Source of the DNA: Lamellibrachia satsuma
Taxonomy: Eukaryota; Annelida; Polychaeta; Sabellida; Siboglinidae
Direction of reading: 5' to 3'
Assembly (NCBI GenBank): GCA_033239005.1
Contig: BSQZ01000014.1
Span: 3,609,501 to 3,673,500 of the forward strand
Length of the DNA stretch: 64,000 nt
Shown here: positions 1 to 14,084 of the stretch, piece by piece
Layout: every line of letters begins with the position of its first letter
Position numbering within the stretch: position 1 is the first letter of the stretch
Notes under the pieces: model-generated
What the model saw: the letters and a program-made list of their open reading frames with translations, nothing else
The model's database searches: none
Told to the model about the DNA's origin: nothing
Translations under genes and position numbers: made by a program

Positions 1-461
1 TGCTAAAAACCATCAAAGTACCCCAGATAATTGTATGGATGTACCAGAATAATTGTCCAGTCATGGACATTTGAAGTACATTTAATGTTTTAAACCCAAT
101 ATGTACTTCCAACAACTCGCATTCCTTCGTATCGCATACTGTGATGCATTCCGCTCTCCATTTATATTGTTGCTTTTTATGATATTTTATAATAATATTG
201 ATATTTAAATTATCCGTACATTGCAACTATGCAACTAAAACACCAAGCAGCACATAACATTTAACATATACTGACACAAGAGACGCAGCCAACAATAGCC
301 CAACATACAGTCAACAATCAAAATGGCTACCAAGTGATCAGTATACATTGTATTTCAGTAACGAAAATATCTGTACAAAGTATCTAGCATACGACATTCA
401 CTAGAAACCATTATTACATCATATTAAACAGCTGACATTATAGTATGATTTGTTTGAACAG
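1..461. other. AT-rich flank upstream of the first ICE2 coding exon
   Basis: I see no coding exon, RNA gene or clear repeat here. It ends with an AG at 460-461 that could be a splice acceptor for the exon holding the ICE2 start codon. It may therefore be an intron behind a non-coding first exon, or promoter and 5' leader. Confidence 0.4.
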
Positions 462-493
462 GAACTAGAAGCACAACATCAGAAGCCACTGCT

Positions 494-3400
494 ATGCAAG
501 AGTCGCATGACCTCCTTAGTTACCTGCACCAGAGACCATGGGCACGGCTTGTGGAGAAATTCAACAAGTGTCAGACAGGTATTGCCCAGTTTTGTTTTGC
601 CAACAGCATTTAAACTAATTACGATTACCGATTTCAATCTTGGTGAAATTTATCTCTGCACGTTCATTTGTCCTCTGGTGTCCGCCACTTTGGTCCAGGG
701 TATAAATAAATTAATCACTTATATAACGCCAAATCTAGTTAAAAACTACTGAAGACCCTTTACATTAAAAACTACATAATTATATTTGTAATAATAAAAT
801 GAACTGTTATGAACACTATTCTTATTTTGAGATGGCACTTTATTTATCATAAATATTGGTACATTTATCTTTTCCAGATGCAGGAAAACCGAGTCAACCA
901 GACAACTTTTTCACAGAAGGCGAGTTCAACCAATACAGTGTACAGCCACATTGGAAGCAGTTGATTCTGCAGAAAGAGCAGGAACTGTCCCTGGAATGTG
1001 AGGATACAGCAGCCTCCGGGCCCCAAGCTGTGGTATTTGGGAAGCCAGTGGAACAACAGAAGGGGAAAGGTAGACTAAGGTGAGACATTGATACAGGTAA
1101 AAATTATCATACAGCGCTGTATCCAGTCCTTAGGACCGCTCAAAGCACGTACCTTATTCCAGTGCCAACTCGACATCTCTGGGAAGCATTCAGCCACATT
1201 GCAATTACTGCATGCAAACTTCGTCTACATATATCCATTCATCACTGTCTATAGCCAGGTCCTCATTTGTATGGCTGAGTGAACTAAGGCAACGTAGAGT
1301 GAACAAAATTGCCCAAGCTTTGAAATGGCAGCAAGTGGATTTGAACCGCGATCCTCTTAATTTATTGTCCGATGTTCTAACCATTGTGGTACTGCAGCCC
1401 ACTTGTGACATTTATTGTCCAATGTGCTAACCTCTGCTGTACTGCGGCCCACTTGTGACATTTATTGTCCGATGTTCTAACCACTGCGGTACTGCCGCCC
1501 ACTTGTGACATTTATTGTCCGATGTTCTAACCACTGTGGTACTGCGGCCCACTTGTAACAATCAGTTTAGCTGTATGCTTTAAAAATAAAATTGTTCATC
1601 TCTAGCAGCATGATTACCCCAATTACTAATTCAATCTATTGCGCCATTCACTGAAATATCTTATGTAAATTACATTATTATATTTGCAGTTCTGACCAGG
1701 TAGCACCGCTTGCTGCTACCAGTCAGCATAACCGGGGCAAGATGAAAGCGAGGCTGCCTTACCCCCGTTCCTCTTGGCTCACACATGCGGAACAGAAACT
1801 CTATTTGGAGTTGTATGATAAATACATGAGTTACGTACCATTGAAAGCAACTGCTTCGGAGATGAAGGAGATTAACCAGCTGAAAGTAGGTGGATCATAC
1901 GAGTCTGTTCCCCCCAACATTTTGTGATTCAATATGTCAATAAATTTGTTGGAGTCAGAACAAAATGTTCTTGCAAAATCAGTTTCATCAATGAATTTTT
2001 ATTTGATGACAAATATATAATTTTATCAAGTTTTCAGCATTAATTTGTGCTGCAACGTAATTCTGTCTAGGTATAAAAGTTTACACATAAGAGAAGAATC
2101 AGTTACCATATTTTGGTTTTTAAATAACTTGTCACTGCATGTTTCTCTTCTGTTACCTGCAATACAGTATGATCTCAAAACAAAACTTTGTTCAAATGAT
2201 CTGCACCCATTTGTATTTTGGTTAGGAGCTCCAACTACAAGTGGCATCAGAACAGAATGAGTTCATGGCTTTCCTGGAGACAGCCGCGAAAACATTCCCA
2301 CAGGACTACGCTTACATCCACGGTGAAGCCAGCACCTACATAGAAGTATGTGTGCTACGTAATTTCTATTTTATGTACATTACTCTGACATTACCCATAA
2401 TACTAAATGAATGAATGATTGAATAATGAATGATTTGTTGTGATTTCGCTTAGTTGTAGGGATATCGCTATCATCCTGTCATTCCATTACGATCATTACG
2501 AAATGCTTTGTATACTTGTAGTAAGTTTATATATTTGTATAAGTTTGTATACATGTTGTAAGTCTGTATACTTGTTTAAGATTGTATACACTTTGTTCGC
2601 TCAAGCGATCACAAAAAACGGCAAGTCAATAACGATAATAATGGCTTTGTGTAGAGCTCTTTCTACTGGAATACAGTTAATTGGTGATCATTTGGCCTGT
2701 ATTTGATATGATAGAAACAATCTTTGCCAATTATCCCCTTAGAAAATCCGTGATGCATTCTGTATGTTTTCATTATTGAAAATTACGAACCCATACAGTT
2801 ATAATTGTGTCATATGTCTACAGATTTGCATATTCTGTCACACAGGAACACCTGTCATGGAAGAGGACACGTGTCGCCACCTACCCACGGTACTACACAA
2901 TCCTTGACAGCGTATCACTGGCGCCACCTATGAGCATCACTGAACATGTGTGCTTCGTTCATGTCAAGACGCTACTTTGCCTGGTATGCATAATTTTTTT
3001 AATATTTAATAAAATTTAATACTGCATTTTACACTGTTGGCTTCTAACATATAATACGGTCCACCAAATCCAAACTTTGTAAAGATTACCTCATCGGAGA
3101 GAGAGGCAAAACCTTTCTGGGATGTTAAAATTCAGTAACTGATAAAAATCAGTTGGATGTCGCCGGTGGTGTGGGCGGAATTAGAAATGGAGAAAAACTA
3201 TATATCGCTATGACCAAGATAACTGACATATCCTGGATGCTGTTTCAATGAAACTAAGAAATTGTATTAACTGATTTAATCATCCATATCTAATTGATGC
3301 AGTAATCACATCAAAAGTGTGTTTCATGAATTTTCATCAGATACATTGCTGATGATGTAATCAGTTAATGTGGTCATATAACACGCTGCACCACAGATTA

Positions 3401-6400
3401 TTTTTTTATTAAATGCCTTTTCACTCTCTATTAATTGTTTACGAATATAAAACTGGATATGTAAAGGATGTTAAAGCTGATACATAATAAATTACATATT
3501 AAAATATGTCCACCATAACATAGAAGTGGCCCTATGCATCAACCTAGGGTGTGAAGAGGATATCTACCTTGTAAATAGTGACACAGAAGTTAGATTATAA
3601 AATGAATAAATATGTATTCTTACACTTTCTCTGCTGTCATTCATAATGTACACCACAGAATACAACAAGTTAGGTTACACATTTCTCACGTCTGGCTTAC
3701 AGGGGGCCGTGCCAAAAGTAATCCTGCCAAACATGAGACCAGACATGCGGCCACACGTTCCACTCAACTATGCCAAAGTGAACAACAATTTTCCCGCTAC
3801 TCCAGTCAGCAACACAAGGAAGAAGGTTGGTTAGACACTGCCCACTGATCAGTTGTACCATGTCACTAACTGCATTTCTACAGAAACATTTTACTGATTT
3901 TGAAGTCTCATGTGGTAGCTGACTTCAGTTTCCTGCAGCCATCTATTGGTTCATCCAGTGACAGGCCAGTTGAATCATTTATTTTTAGTTAAGAATCTAC
4001 AGTATTGTATGATTTATTAATACAACCATATACATCGATTACATATCTCATAAAACAGCCTCAAAATTAGGCACCTTTTATTGCCTATGTTGAATTAAAA
4101 AAGGCAGGCAGGCAAACATAATTATAAGGCCACATGACCTTTACTACCCCATACAGGACACAATTGTACAAGAAGCCATCTGTAATAAAGCATCACCATA
4201 TACAATAACAATTCAAAAACAGAAAACCCTTCACATATTCAAAATATTATCAGTCCGTTTTTTTCCATGGATCATATAGAGCAGACTCTGAGGATTATTG
4301 TACACTTTAATTTTTTTAAATCAGACAGTTATTAACCGAGATATCAAACATTTACCATCATAAAAGAGGTACATTTCCAGAATAATGAATCTAAGTAAAC
4401 GCTGTGTAAAGATTCAGAAACAAATGTACATGCATGTTGACAGCAGAGCTGGTGCCAGTGGCAGCACTGGCGGAATCGCCCATTTCACGATTAGCAGATT
4501 CATCGTCGGCGCTGTCAGTGTCACTTTCCGATAATTCACCATCACTTAAGTCTCTATTTACAAAATAATCACATGTCACTTCATTCAGGACATCACCTGC
4601 AGCAGTAGTTCATATGTTAATGTCTTGGAGTGTATTCAAATTCAGTCTTAGTCCTTCGACCGGTTAAGCTGTTCTCAGTTCCGTTGACCGATGACCATAG
4701 ATTAAGACATAATTTACATAATATGGGAATGATTGTCCTCTTGAATGAAGTCTGTTCACATTTGTACATACCTTCATGGGTACACTAAATGGCACACTGT
4801 TGACTCAAATGACAAATTCAGAATACCTATACAGAAATTGCTGTTCTTCAAAAACGGAAACAAATTTGTTTATTCATGCCATACTTCCTATGTTTGAAAA
4901 TTATTAGTAAATGCTGCTACCCTGTTTATTATTGTAGAATTTAAATATCCCGTAAGGTCGATAAATTTGTCATATTATGTTGGTTAGTCCATACATTTTT
5001 TACACATCTTTACCCTTTTTTGAATTTTCACCAGATACAGTCAAAAATAATTTAATAGATTGTCCGTTGATTTCACCAAAACTAGGTAATAACTTTGTAC
5101 AGTCACACTAACATGATTCTAAAATGAGATAAGCTAAACAAATAATTGAGGAAGAACTCTTAAGTAACAACTTGTAAGATTTTCCTGTGTTTGTAGGTTT
5201 GCAGTGGGGATGAAATTGCAGAAACGTTGGCCAAGAAATATAGAGTTGACATCGTCATCTCTGCTTCGGGCTTGAAGTGCCTCATGGACAATGCTGCAAC
5301 TTATCCACAGTCATGGGAACTGCCCGTCATTGTGCGGGAGCATGCTGCAGAGAGTAAGTGTCTACACTGAGCAGCTTCCAATGTAACTCGTAGAGTTGAC
5401 GTCATTTAATGGGGTTGCCCAGGGACAAAGAGTTCGTTGTTTTTTGCACTGCTTCACCACCAAAACCACCTTTCGTACACGTAGGTTGCATTTATTTTGT
5501 CAGGATTAATAGATGTTTAAAATTCCTTGCCTGAATATGTTATATGTTATAACAGCAAGCTCTACTAATATTAAAGAAACATAATAAATCAAAATTGGAA
5601 TAAGATATTGGCAACTAATAAAAGGCTGACCAGTGACCTTGCAAATGCTCATTATTTGTATGTGTAGCATGTAGTGCTTGAGTGACTGTTTGTATGTGTA
5701 GCATGTAGTGCCTGAGTGACTGTTTGTATTTGTATGTGTAGCATGTAGTGCCTGAGTGACTGTTTGTATTTGTATGTGTAGCATGTAGTGCCTGAGTGAC
5801 TGTTTGTATTTGTATGTGTAGCATGTAGTGCCTGAGTGACTGTTTGTATTTGTATGTGTAGCCTGTAGTGCCTGAGTGACTGTTTGTATTTGTTTGTGTA
5901 GCCTGTAGTGCCTGAATGACTGTTTGCTCCAGTAGAAGAAAACTATGCTCGCATATTGAACTTTTTTCTGCAGTAGTTTTTCAATGAAGTACGATACCAA
6001 TCTTGAAAAATAGTATATGTGTATATTGTTGGGTACTGATGTTTTGGGGTGGAGGTATTAGATGCTGCCTTGTACTGAAAATTAGGTTGCTTGATATAGT
6101 TCAAGTATAGCCAGGTGTCTTGCAGTTGTGAATGTTATGTATATATGTATGCAACCATGAGTGATTATTAATTTACTGCCATAATTTACAGTCATCATGC
6201 ACCTCTTTGTCTCCAGTCGACTCATCACATAGGGTCGTCTACCTTGATCAGCCTCTTGTACCAAAAGTGATGTCTGTGCGAGAGAAGAACACATGTTACT
6301 ACAAGGCAGCCCTGAAGACACTGCTACAACACCCTCGCCATGGCAATCCACCACAGTCTTGCACAACAGATGAAGGTGGCATGCCATTGGCTGAGGGGAT

Positions 6401-8573
6401 TGGTGACTTTGACTCTGCTGTCACCTGTTTGGAAGATTTGGAAACATTTGGAACTGGTGTTAGAACTATGAAACAGCTGCAGTGTCAAAAATACAAGATG
6501 AATGCCACTGAGTTGAACGAAATGAAAGTGAAACCAGAAGATATCAGTTCTCAATCAGTCAGAAACCCCAATGTTGCATCAAGCACAAATATTTGTGTCG
6601 ATGATGGAGAGAACAATGGAAGGACAAATGAAATGAGAAACCTGTGTGGAACTGAAGCCAACCATGTGGACACAAGATTGATGGAAGTTCACAGACAGTT
6701 TGATAACTGTCAAGTCGGTGATGTGACCCAAAAAACAGACACCATCGTACCAACATCTGGAGTTATCAAGACTAAAGGTGTTTTGGTTGTCGACAGAAAA
6801 CAAGTAGATGATGCTGATAGCAATTTTTTGTTGAACACTAATTCATGTGACAGTGATTCTGACGATGCGCTTGTTATAGATATCTCGGCCAATTTTGATT
6901 CTCAAGATGGCGGGGAGTCAGAGGTCAACTCAGTGTCATGTGACACTACTTCAGAAGTCGTAGGTCAGTCAGCAGGCTCAGAGGGACATGGTGAAAGTAC
7001 AGATGTCAAGATAAAACATGAAATCAGTAGTGAAGTTAATTTGTTAGCACAAATAGAAATGAAGGTTGAGATTAATGAAGCTGAAAAGAATTATGAAGAT
7101 TCAGTCTGTGCTGAAGTGAAAGAGAATATAGATGGATTGAAAGAAGAAGTTAAGATGGAAGAGATCACAGTTTCAGAAATTACAACAAGGTCACTACGGA
7201 GAGTGTCTACTAAAATGATGACACAAGGCTGTGATGACACTGAGGATGTTGGTGACAAATGTGACACAACTAGTGATGTGTCAGCTACAAGGAGACAGTC
7301 ACTGCGACGCAGGACAGGGGCCACCAATGATGCCTCACCTTTAAATGACACAACCCCAATGGTGGAAGTGGTACTGAGAAGGTCCCTTAGGTTAGGGGTG
7401 AAAAGATCATCCATGGGTGAGTCAAACAGTGGGAAGATGTTGTTGGGAAGCAGGAGGAGAACGAGGAGTGATACAGGGACAGGGAAGAGGAAGAAATGTG
7501 AGGATGATCCCATGGAAGGATCTGAGCAAGATGTAGGAGGGAAACAAGGATGGACACAGCGACACACTGACAAATATACCGACACACATACCGACACACA
7601 TACCGACATCAACACTGGACAGATGTTGACCAGCCAAACCCATGACGACAGTAGTACAGCCACTAATAGGAGGCGGTCAAGTAGACTGACCTCCAAGATG
7701 CACAAGGTGATGACCACTGCTGTTGTGCCCAATACTGCTGATTTGCCCAATACTGCTGATGGTACAAATCTAACGACAGGGTGTAAGAAACGAAGGTCAA
7801 GACAATGCAGATCTGATGAGGGCATTTCAGGGATTCATCAGCCTGTAGCGACGCAGCGGTCACTACCATTGACCATGACATTAGTGAGTGGGAACAAGAA
7901 AACTTGCAGTAATGTTATGGAAATGGAACATCAGGGTGAAAGAGAGGAGATGAACTTGGATACAGGTGAAGATACAAACGCTGTCATTACAACACGAAAC
8001 ATAGCAGATGCTTCTGATGTTCATGGTGACAATCATTCTCGTCTAAATGAAAACGTCATTGCAGAAGAGTCTGCAGATGTTTCCAAAGATGCCAATTCTT
8101 GTGAGATTGCCAGAGGATTGAACTCTGCGGTTGTTTCTGAGGACAGCCCATATGCAGACATTGCCATGGGCAATAACCTCACTGGCGAAGTCGTTAACAA
8201 AAACGTGACAAGTATTGGCTGTGTTAATGAGGTGAAAGATATGTCAGATGTTAGTGGAACAATATCTACCAGTGATACACAGAAAAATACCTGGAACGGA
8301 GCAGATGCCGGCACTAGTGATAGAAACATTGATGATGCCCAGAGAACTGCTACAGCTGTCATCAGTAACTGTCCTATACAGACCTCTGCTGAAGTAAGCA
8401 AAGAAAGAAGAGATGGCGGGAGAGATGATACTGACAATAACTCTGCTAGGAGCAGCCATAAGACACAAAAGAGAATTACACAGGCTGTTGTTGAAAATAC
8501 CAGCAGTAACCATGGACATCCAAAAGGTGGGTTTGTGTACCACTTGTTAAGTAAGGTGTTGCAGAAAGATATT

Positions 8574-8620
<47 letters not shown>

Positions 8621-11600
8621 TTCCTTGAATATTGCATTTATATCATGTAGAGCTTAATGAATTTTCTGACATAGCAGAGTAACAATAATGACCATTACAT
8701 GATCTTTTAAAGACAACTCCACAAAGTTATAAAGCTTACTATGTTACTCAGATCAGTCAGCATAATGATTAGCAAAGTTCAGCAATTGTGTGTGTATCCC
8801 TGTTTTTTTTGCTGTCGTTAATCATCTCAAGTTCTGTAAATGGTAGTTGGTATTTTTTTCAATGCGAGAATAAATTTAGTATACCCATAAATGCAACTTA
8901 GAAGTCTCAGTAGTTAAACTGAAGTTATACTGTAGGTGATATCGAAAATTGTGCTTGTTGTATGACACATCAAGCAATAAATATCTCATAACAATTATCT
9001 ATTAAAACAATTAATCCTCATTTGGTAGTTCATATTAATCCCCGGCTTATTTTTAATGTAAACAAATTGAATCAGTAATTTCTCTGCAACGTCATTTGAA
9101 CCAAAATCACAGTTGCCAGTTTTGACAGGATTAAAAATTAAATGGTTTTGCACATTTTTAAGGCAAACGTCCACCTGAAGATCTGTAATGTTTCCAGCTT
9201 CCTGCCAGAGCTCTGTCCACACTCCTCTGGAGGAGATCATGCTGGCTCAGCAGAAACTGCTACAACCAACGTATCCCAGCAGGCAACAGTCTAGTGGGCT
9301 GCCCTCTAGTGGCAGTACAGCGACACAGCCACCTAGTGATCAGACAGTTGCCAAACCACTAAGTGAACAACCAAAGGGTATGTGTTATGTCTAAATGTTA
9401 ATGGCCTTGTAGAAGAAGAAGAATTAATTAATTTGAAACTAAGAGACAAACTTTAATAAAATGTATTCTTGGTAAATTGTAATGTTTTACAAAATATGAA
9501 TATGTGCTTCATATAACGCATGGTACATAGCAAGTTACATAACAAATAGGGTCGGCAGATTCTCAATGTCGTTCTTGAGGAGCCACCATATATACTAAAT
9601 TAAACTAAGTTAATTGGTCACACAAACAGACTTCTTCCCAGAAGAAAAACAGGAACATTGTATATTTCATGGTGAATGCTACAGATTATTTTTATCAAAA
9701 ATAAAGATGCATGATTTCAACAATTCTTCTGTAGTTGTGTTGCAGTAAAACGAATAATGTCACCTTCGCGTTAAAACACGACCATATGATCCTGTTTTGA
9801 TGAGAAAGCATGGAAAGACAAGCAGAAAGTTAAAATGTTTGATCTCCCAGTTCCTTCTGGTGAGTGGGAGATGTGCGAAGACCCAGCCTCCTACCCGACA
9901 GCAACCTCCACCCGAAGTGACGTCTCCTACGATCTGTGGACACTTGGCGATATTAGAGTCCTTGTTCGAAGTCACTGTCATGGAAATATCAAGACAAGAC
10001 GAAAGCCGGTATGTAACTGCTTGTCTAATGTGTTATTTTTTTGACGGAACAAAATTTAATTCTCATAAAATTATATGCTTGCTTTTATATTTCCATATTT
10101 TGGCAACTCGTATGTTCGTTCTGATACCATATCAGAACATTAAATCTGTATTATTCTACACCGGCAGATGTATCACGTTGAGATGACCCCAAAGTTGGAG
10201 TACCAGCCGATATTTGGCATGGAACAAGTGACACCTAGTGAGGCCGCACGGAACTGGACGTCTCTGTGCATTCACAACAACTGCCGCCTGGTTCGAGGTA
10301 CTGGGGTAATTTGATGTGTAATCAGGATGAAAAAATTTTAGGAGTTTGGATAAAATCGTGATATTCATTCACATTTTTTTGATGGTCAGCGAAATGCAGT
10401 TACCCATAAGGTACTCTGGTCAGAGTTATGATGTGTTGAGAAAAAATTTCTAATCGCAAAAAAATTTAAACACTTGTTTTTGATAATAGGTTATTACATG
10501 TTAAAATAATCACAGATGTGGAGAGAGAACCGGGGGGTTCAAGGCCGCCTGCTACTGCTTCAAAGGTTAGGCAACTTCATTCACCCCACTTTACCTGTGT
10601 CCTTCGGTAGAGACACCCATAGCATGAAGTAAAAGATTCCACACAGGGGGTAAATATACTTGTCGTGGACTCACAGAGTAGTGCTCTCTGTCTCTAACCC
10701 ACTGGTTCTTACTTCTTACACCCACCCTCCTCTCTGATGGCAGAGGGCGGTGGCCAGAGCTGGTGGTCTCTGTCTCTAACCCACTGGTTCTTACTCCCAC
10801 CCTCCTCTCTGATGACAGAGGGCGGTGGCCAGAGCTGGTGGTCTCTGTCTCTAACCCACTGGTTCTTACTCCCACCCTCCTCTCTGATGGCAGAGGGCGG
10901 TGGCCAGAGCTGGTGGTCTCTGTCTCTAACCCACTGGTTATTACTCCCACCCTCCTCTCTGATGGCAGAGGGCGGTGGCCAGAGCTGGTGGTCTCTGTCT
11001 CTAACCAACTGGTTCTTGCTCCCACCCTCCTCTCTAATGGCAGAGGGCGGTGGCCAGAGCTGGTGGTCTCTGTCTCTAACCCACTGGTTCTTGCTCCCAC
11101 CCTCCTCTCTGATGACAGAGGGCGGTGGCCAGAGCTGGTGGTCTCTGTCTCTAACCCACTGGTTCTTGCTCCCACCCTCCTCTCTGATGACAGAGGGCGG
11201 TGGCCAGAGCTGGTGGTCTCTGTCTCTAACCCACTGGTTCTTGCTCCCACCCTCCTCTCTGATGACAGAGGGCGGTGGCCAGAGCTGGTGGTCTCTGTCT
11301 CTAACCCACTGGTTCTTGCTCCCACCCTCCTCTCTGATGGCAGAGGGCGTTGGCCAGAGCTGGTGGTCTCTGCCTCTAACCCACTGGTTCTTGCTCCCTC
11401 CCTCCTCTCTGATGACAGAGGGCGGTGGCCAGAGCTGGTGGTCTCTGTCTCTAACCAACTAGTTCTTACTCCCACCCTCCTCTCTGATGACAGAGGGCGG
11501 CGGCCAGAGCTGGTGGTCTCTGTCTCTAACCCACTGGTTCTTACTCCCATCCTCCTCTCTGATGACATAGGGCGGTGGCCAGAGATGCTTCCCAGTTAGG

Positions 11601-14045
11601 TGCATAGCACTGAGCAGGCAGTCTGTACATGGCACTGAGCAGGCAGTCTGTACATGGCACTGAGCAGGCAGTCTGTACATGGCACTGAGCAGGCAGTCTG
11701 TACATGGCACTGAGCAGGCAGTCTGTACATGGCACTGAGCAGGCAGTCTGTACATGGCACTGAGCAAGCAGTCTGTACATGGCACTGAGCAGGCAGTCTG
11801 TACATGGCACTGAGCAGGCAGTCTGTACATGGCACTGAGCAGGCAGTCTGTACATGGCACTGAGCAGGCAGTCTGTACATGGCACTGAGCAGGCAGTCTG
11901 TACTTGGCACTGAGCAGGCAGTCTGTACATGGCACTGAGCAGGCAGTCTGTACATGGCACTGAGCAGGCAGTCTGTACATGGCACTGAGCAGGCAGTCTG
12001 TACATGGCACTGAGCAGGCAGTCTGTACATGGCACTGAGCAGGCAGTCTGTACATGGCACTGAGCAGGCAGTCTGTACATGGCACTGAGCAGGCAGTCTG
12101 TACATGGCACTGAGCAGGCAGTCTGTACATGGCACTGAGCAGGCAGTCTGTACATGGCACTGAGCAGGCAGTCTGTACATGGCACTGAGCAGGCAGTCTG
12201 TACATGGCACTGAGTAGGCAGTCTGTACATCAGCAGTGCCATAGCTAACTCCCTATATAACAGTTTATGGACAAGGACAAGACTAACAATACTGTGATGA
12301 CACTCTACCTTTTCAGCTCGCATCAACTGTTTCACATCTGAAGTGATGATGTTGGAGGAAGTAGACATGAGACAAGTCGTTCCTCCACGGTGTGCCTTTC
12401 AGTGAGTACAATGGAACATTACTGACAGTTGTGTTATGATAGAACCTGTGCACTGGACACAGTCGAGTATTTATGTCGATACTATGCAAGTTTGAACACA
12501 CTTAGCTGCTTCATTGTCCCTTAGCCTCCGTTATACGGAGTATTAAAGAGAATGTACAATGTTTTTATTTGGCTTAATGGCATATTTTATTTCAAGCCCC
12601 CAGTACCTGTGTATCAGTTATCCTATAAAATAGTTGTGTGTCCCCCCTTACATGCTCAACTTTTAGAACAAATAATCTGTTTATTACCAGAGTCAATCAT
12701 GAATATGTCAAAAAGTATATCCGACATCCAACATAATCAGGCCCGTAGCCAGGGGAGGTTCAGCATCAGGCATGGGTTAACTTCAATTGTTAATTTGTTA
12801 ATTGAATTAACTCAAGTTAATTTAATTTAATTAATTAACTTTTCCAGAAAGGCTAATTTAACTTAATTTATTAACTTTCCTAAAAAGGGGTTAATTTAAT
12901 TTAATTGACAAATTCCTAATTAACTTTCAATTAAGTGCTCATTTAACAGTTGATTTTACTGGTTAGGTCACTGCCATGTTATCCAGGTGTTTTCAGAAGG
13001 CCTGCAATCACTATTCCAGTCACTAATGAGAGATTAGGTTCAGGCATGTGTGAATGGGAGGGAGATCACCAGGGGTGGGCTGGTACTTCAGGCACCTATG
13101 AAATGGAGGGAAGGCCTAGAATGTCCTCTGGCGGTGGTGATAAGTTGATGGCTAACTGTGGCTTCAGCAAATTTCTGTTTAAAGTAAATATTTGGGGCTG
13201 GCAACTTGCAGCCAATTGGCCCTATGGGGCCATTAGACCTATGCATCTATAATTTTTTCGCATATACATTATAACCGTTAATGGGGAGATGTAGAGAAAG
13301 GTAATATAGCTTCAATCTGGATCTTTTTATAGTGCCAACTTAAATCAAAAGCATGTCAATTCTCGCGATCCATAACAAATAATGTATACATATTTAAGTG
13401 CTAATGTGTAATGGGGAACCTAACGATATATTATAAAACACTGCATAAATAACAACTTGGTGCATAGAAATTATGTATGTAGTTGCCTGGTTTTATTAAT
13501 TTGGCGGTTGAATTAGGAGGAAATCCCACATCTGCAAATCTTCAACCACAACTTTTCAACCCTTTCAGAAATTTTTTTTTTAAGTATGTACAACTTTTAA
13601 AATGTGATCAAATGAGAAATGTGTGAGGTTAATTTTATTTATTTTAATTCACCGGAGAAATGCCTGATGTTAATTTAATTTAATAATTTATTAGTTAATT
13701 ATAATTAAATTAATTAACTTTTCAAGCTAATTGCAAAGTATAGTGCAGACAAAGGTGTGTGTATACAGCAAGACGTAAAACCAGTATTTTGTACTACTAG
13801 CTTTCTTTAATTGATACTGGTTTAAACTTGCACAATAATCTGTTGCTCATTCACAGCTCAGGTAGCATTATGTGCCCCTCAATCTCCCTCTTACTCTGCA
13901 TAAAGGCTTGCATATTTTCTGGGAATGATCACACTTTTCGACATGTGACTGTGCTTTTCATAATTCACAATATTCATGAAATATTTTCTACATTGAATCA
14001 TTTTTGTTTAATATATAATTCACCCAGGAAATCTGTGTGTGTGCA

Positions 14046-14084
<39 letters not shown>

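Noticed and set aside
5506..6000. 164-codon minus-strand frame rich in His, Thr and Asn
   Set aside because: Produced by the 40-bp minisatellite in an ICE2 intron.
7091..7825. 244-codon minus-strand frame inside ICE2 exon 8
   Set aside because: Shadow of the coding strand; the plus frame carries conserved ICE2 sequence and consistent splice phases.
10591..11599. Long open frames of 240-325 codons on both strands
   Set aside because: All lie in the 75-bp minisatellite. A repeat length divisible by three keeps any stop-free frame open, and spliced ICE2 exons bracket the region.
11459..12368. Cysteine-rich minus-strand frames of 204-275 codons
   Set aside because: They are the 25-bp array read in all three frames (the unit cycles through three frames and has no stop). 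No splice context or independent protein character.
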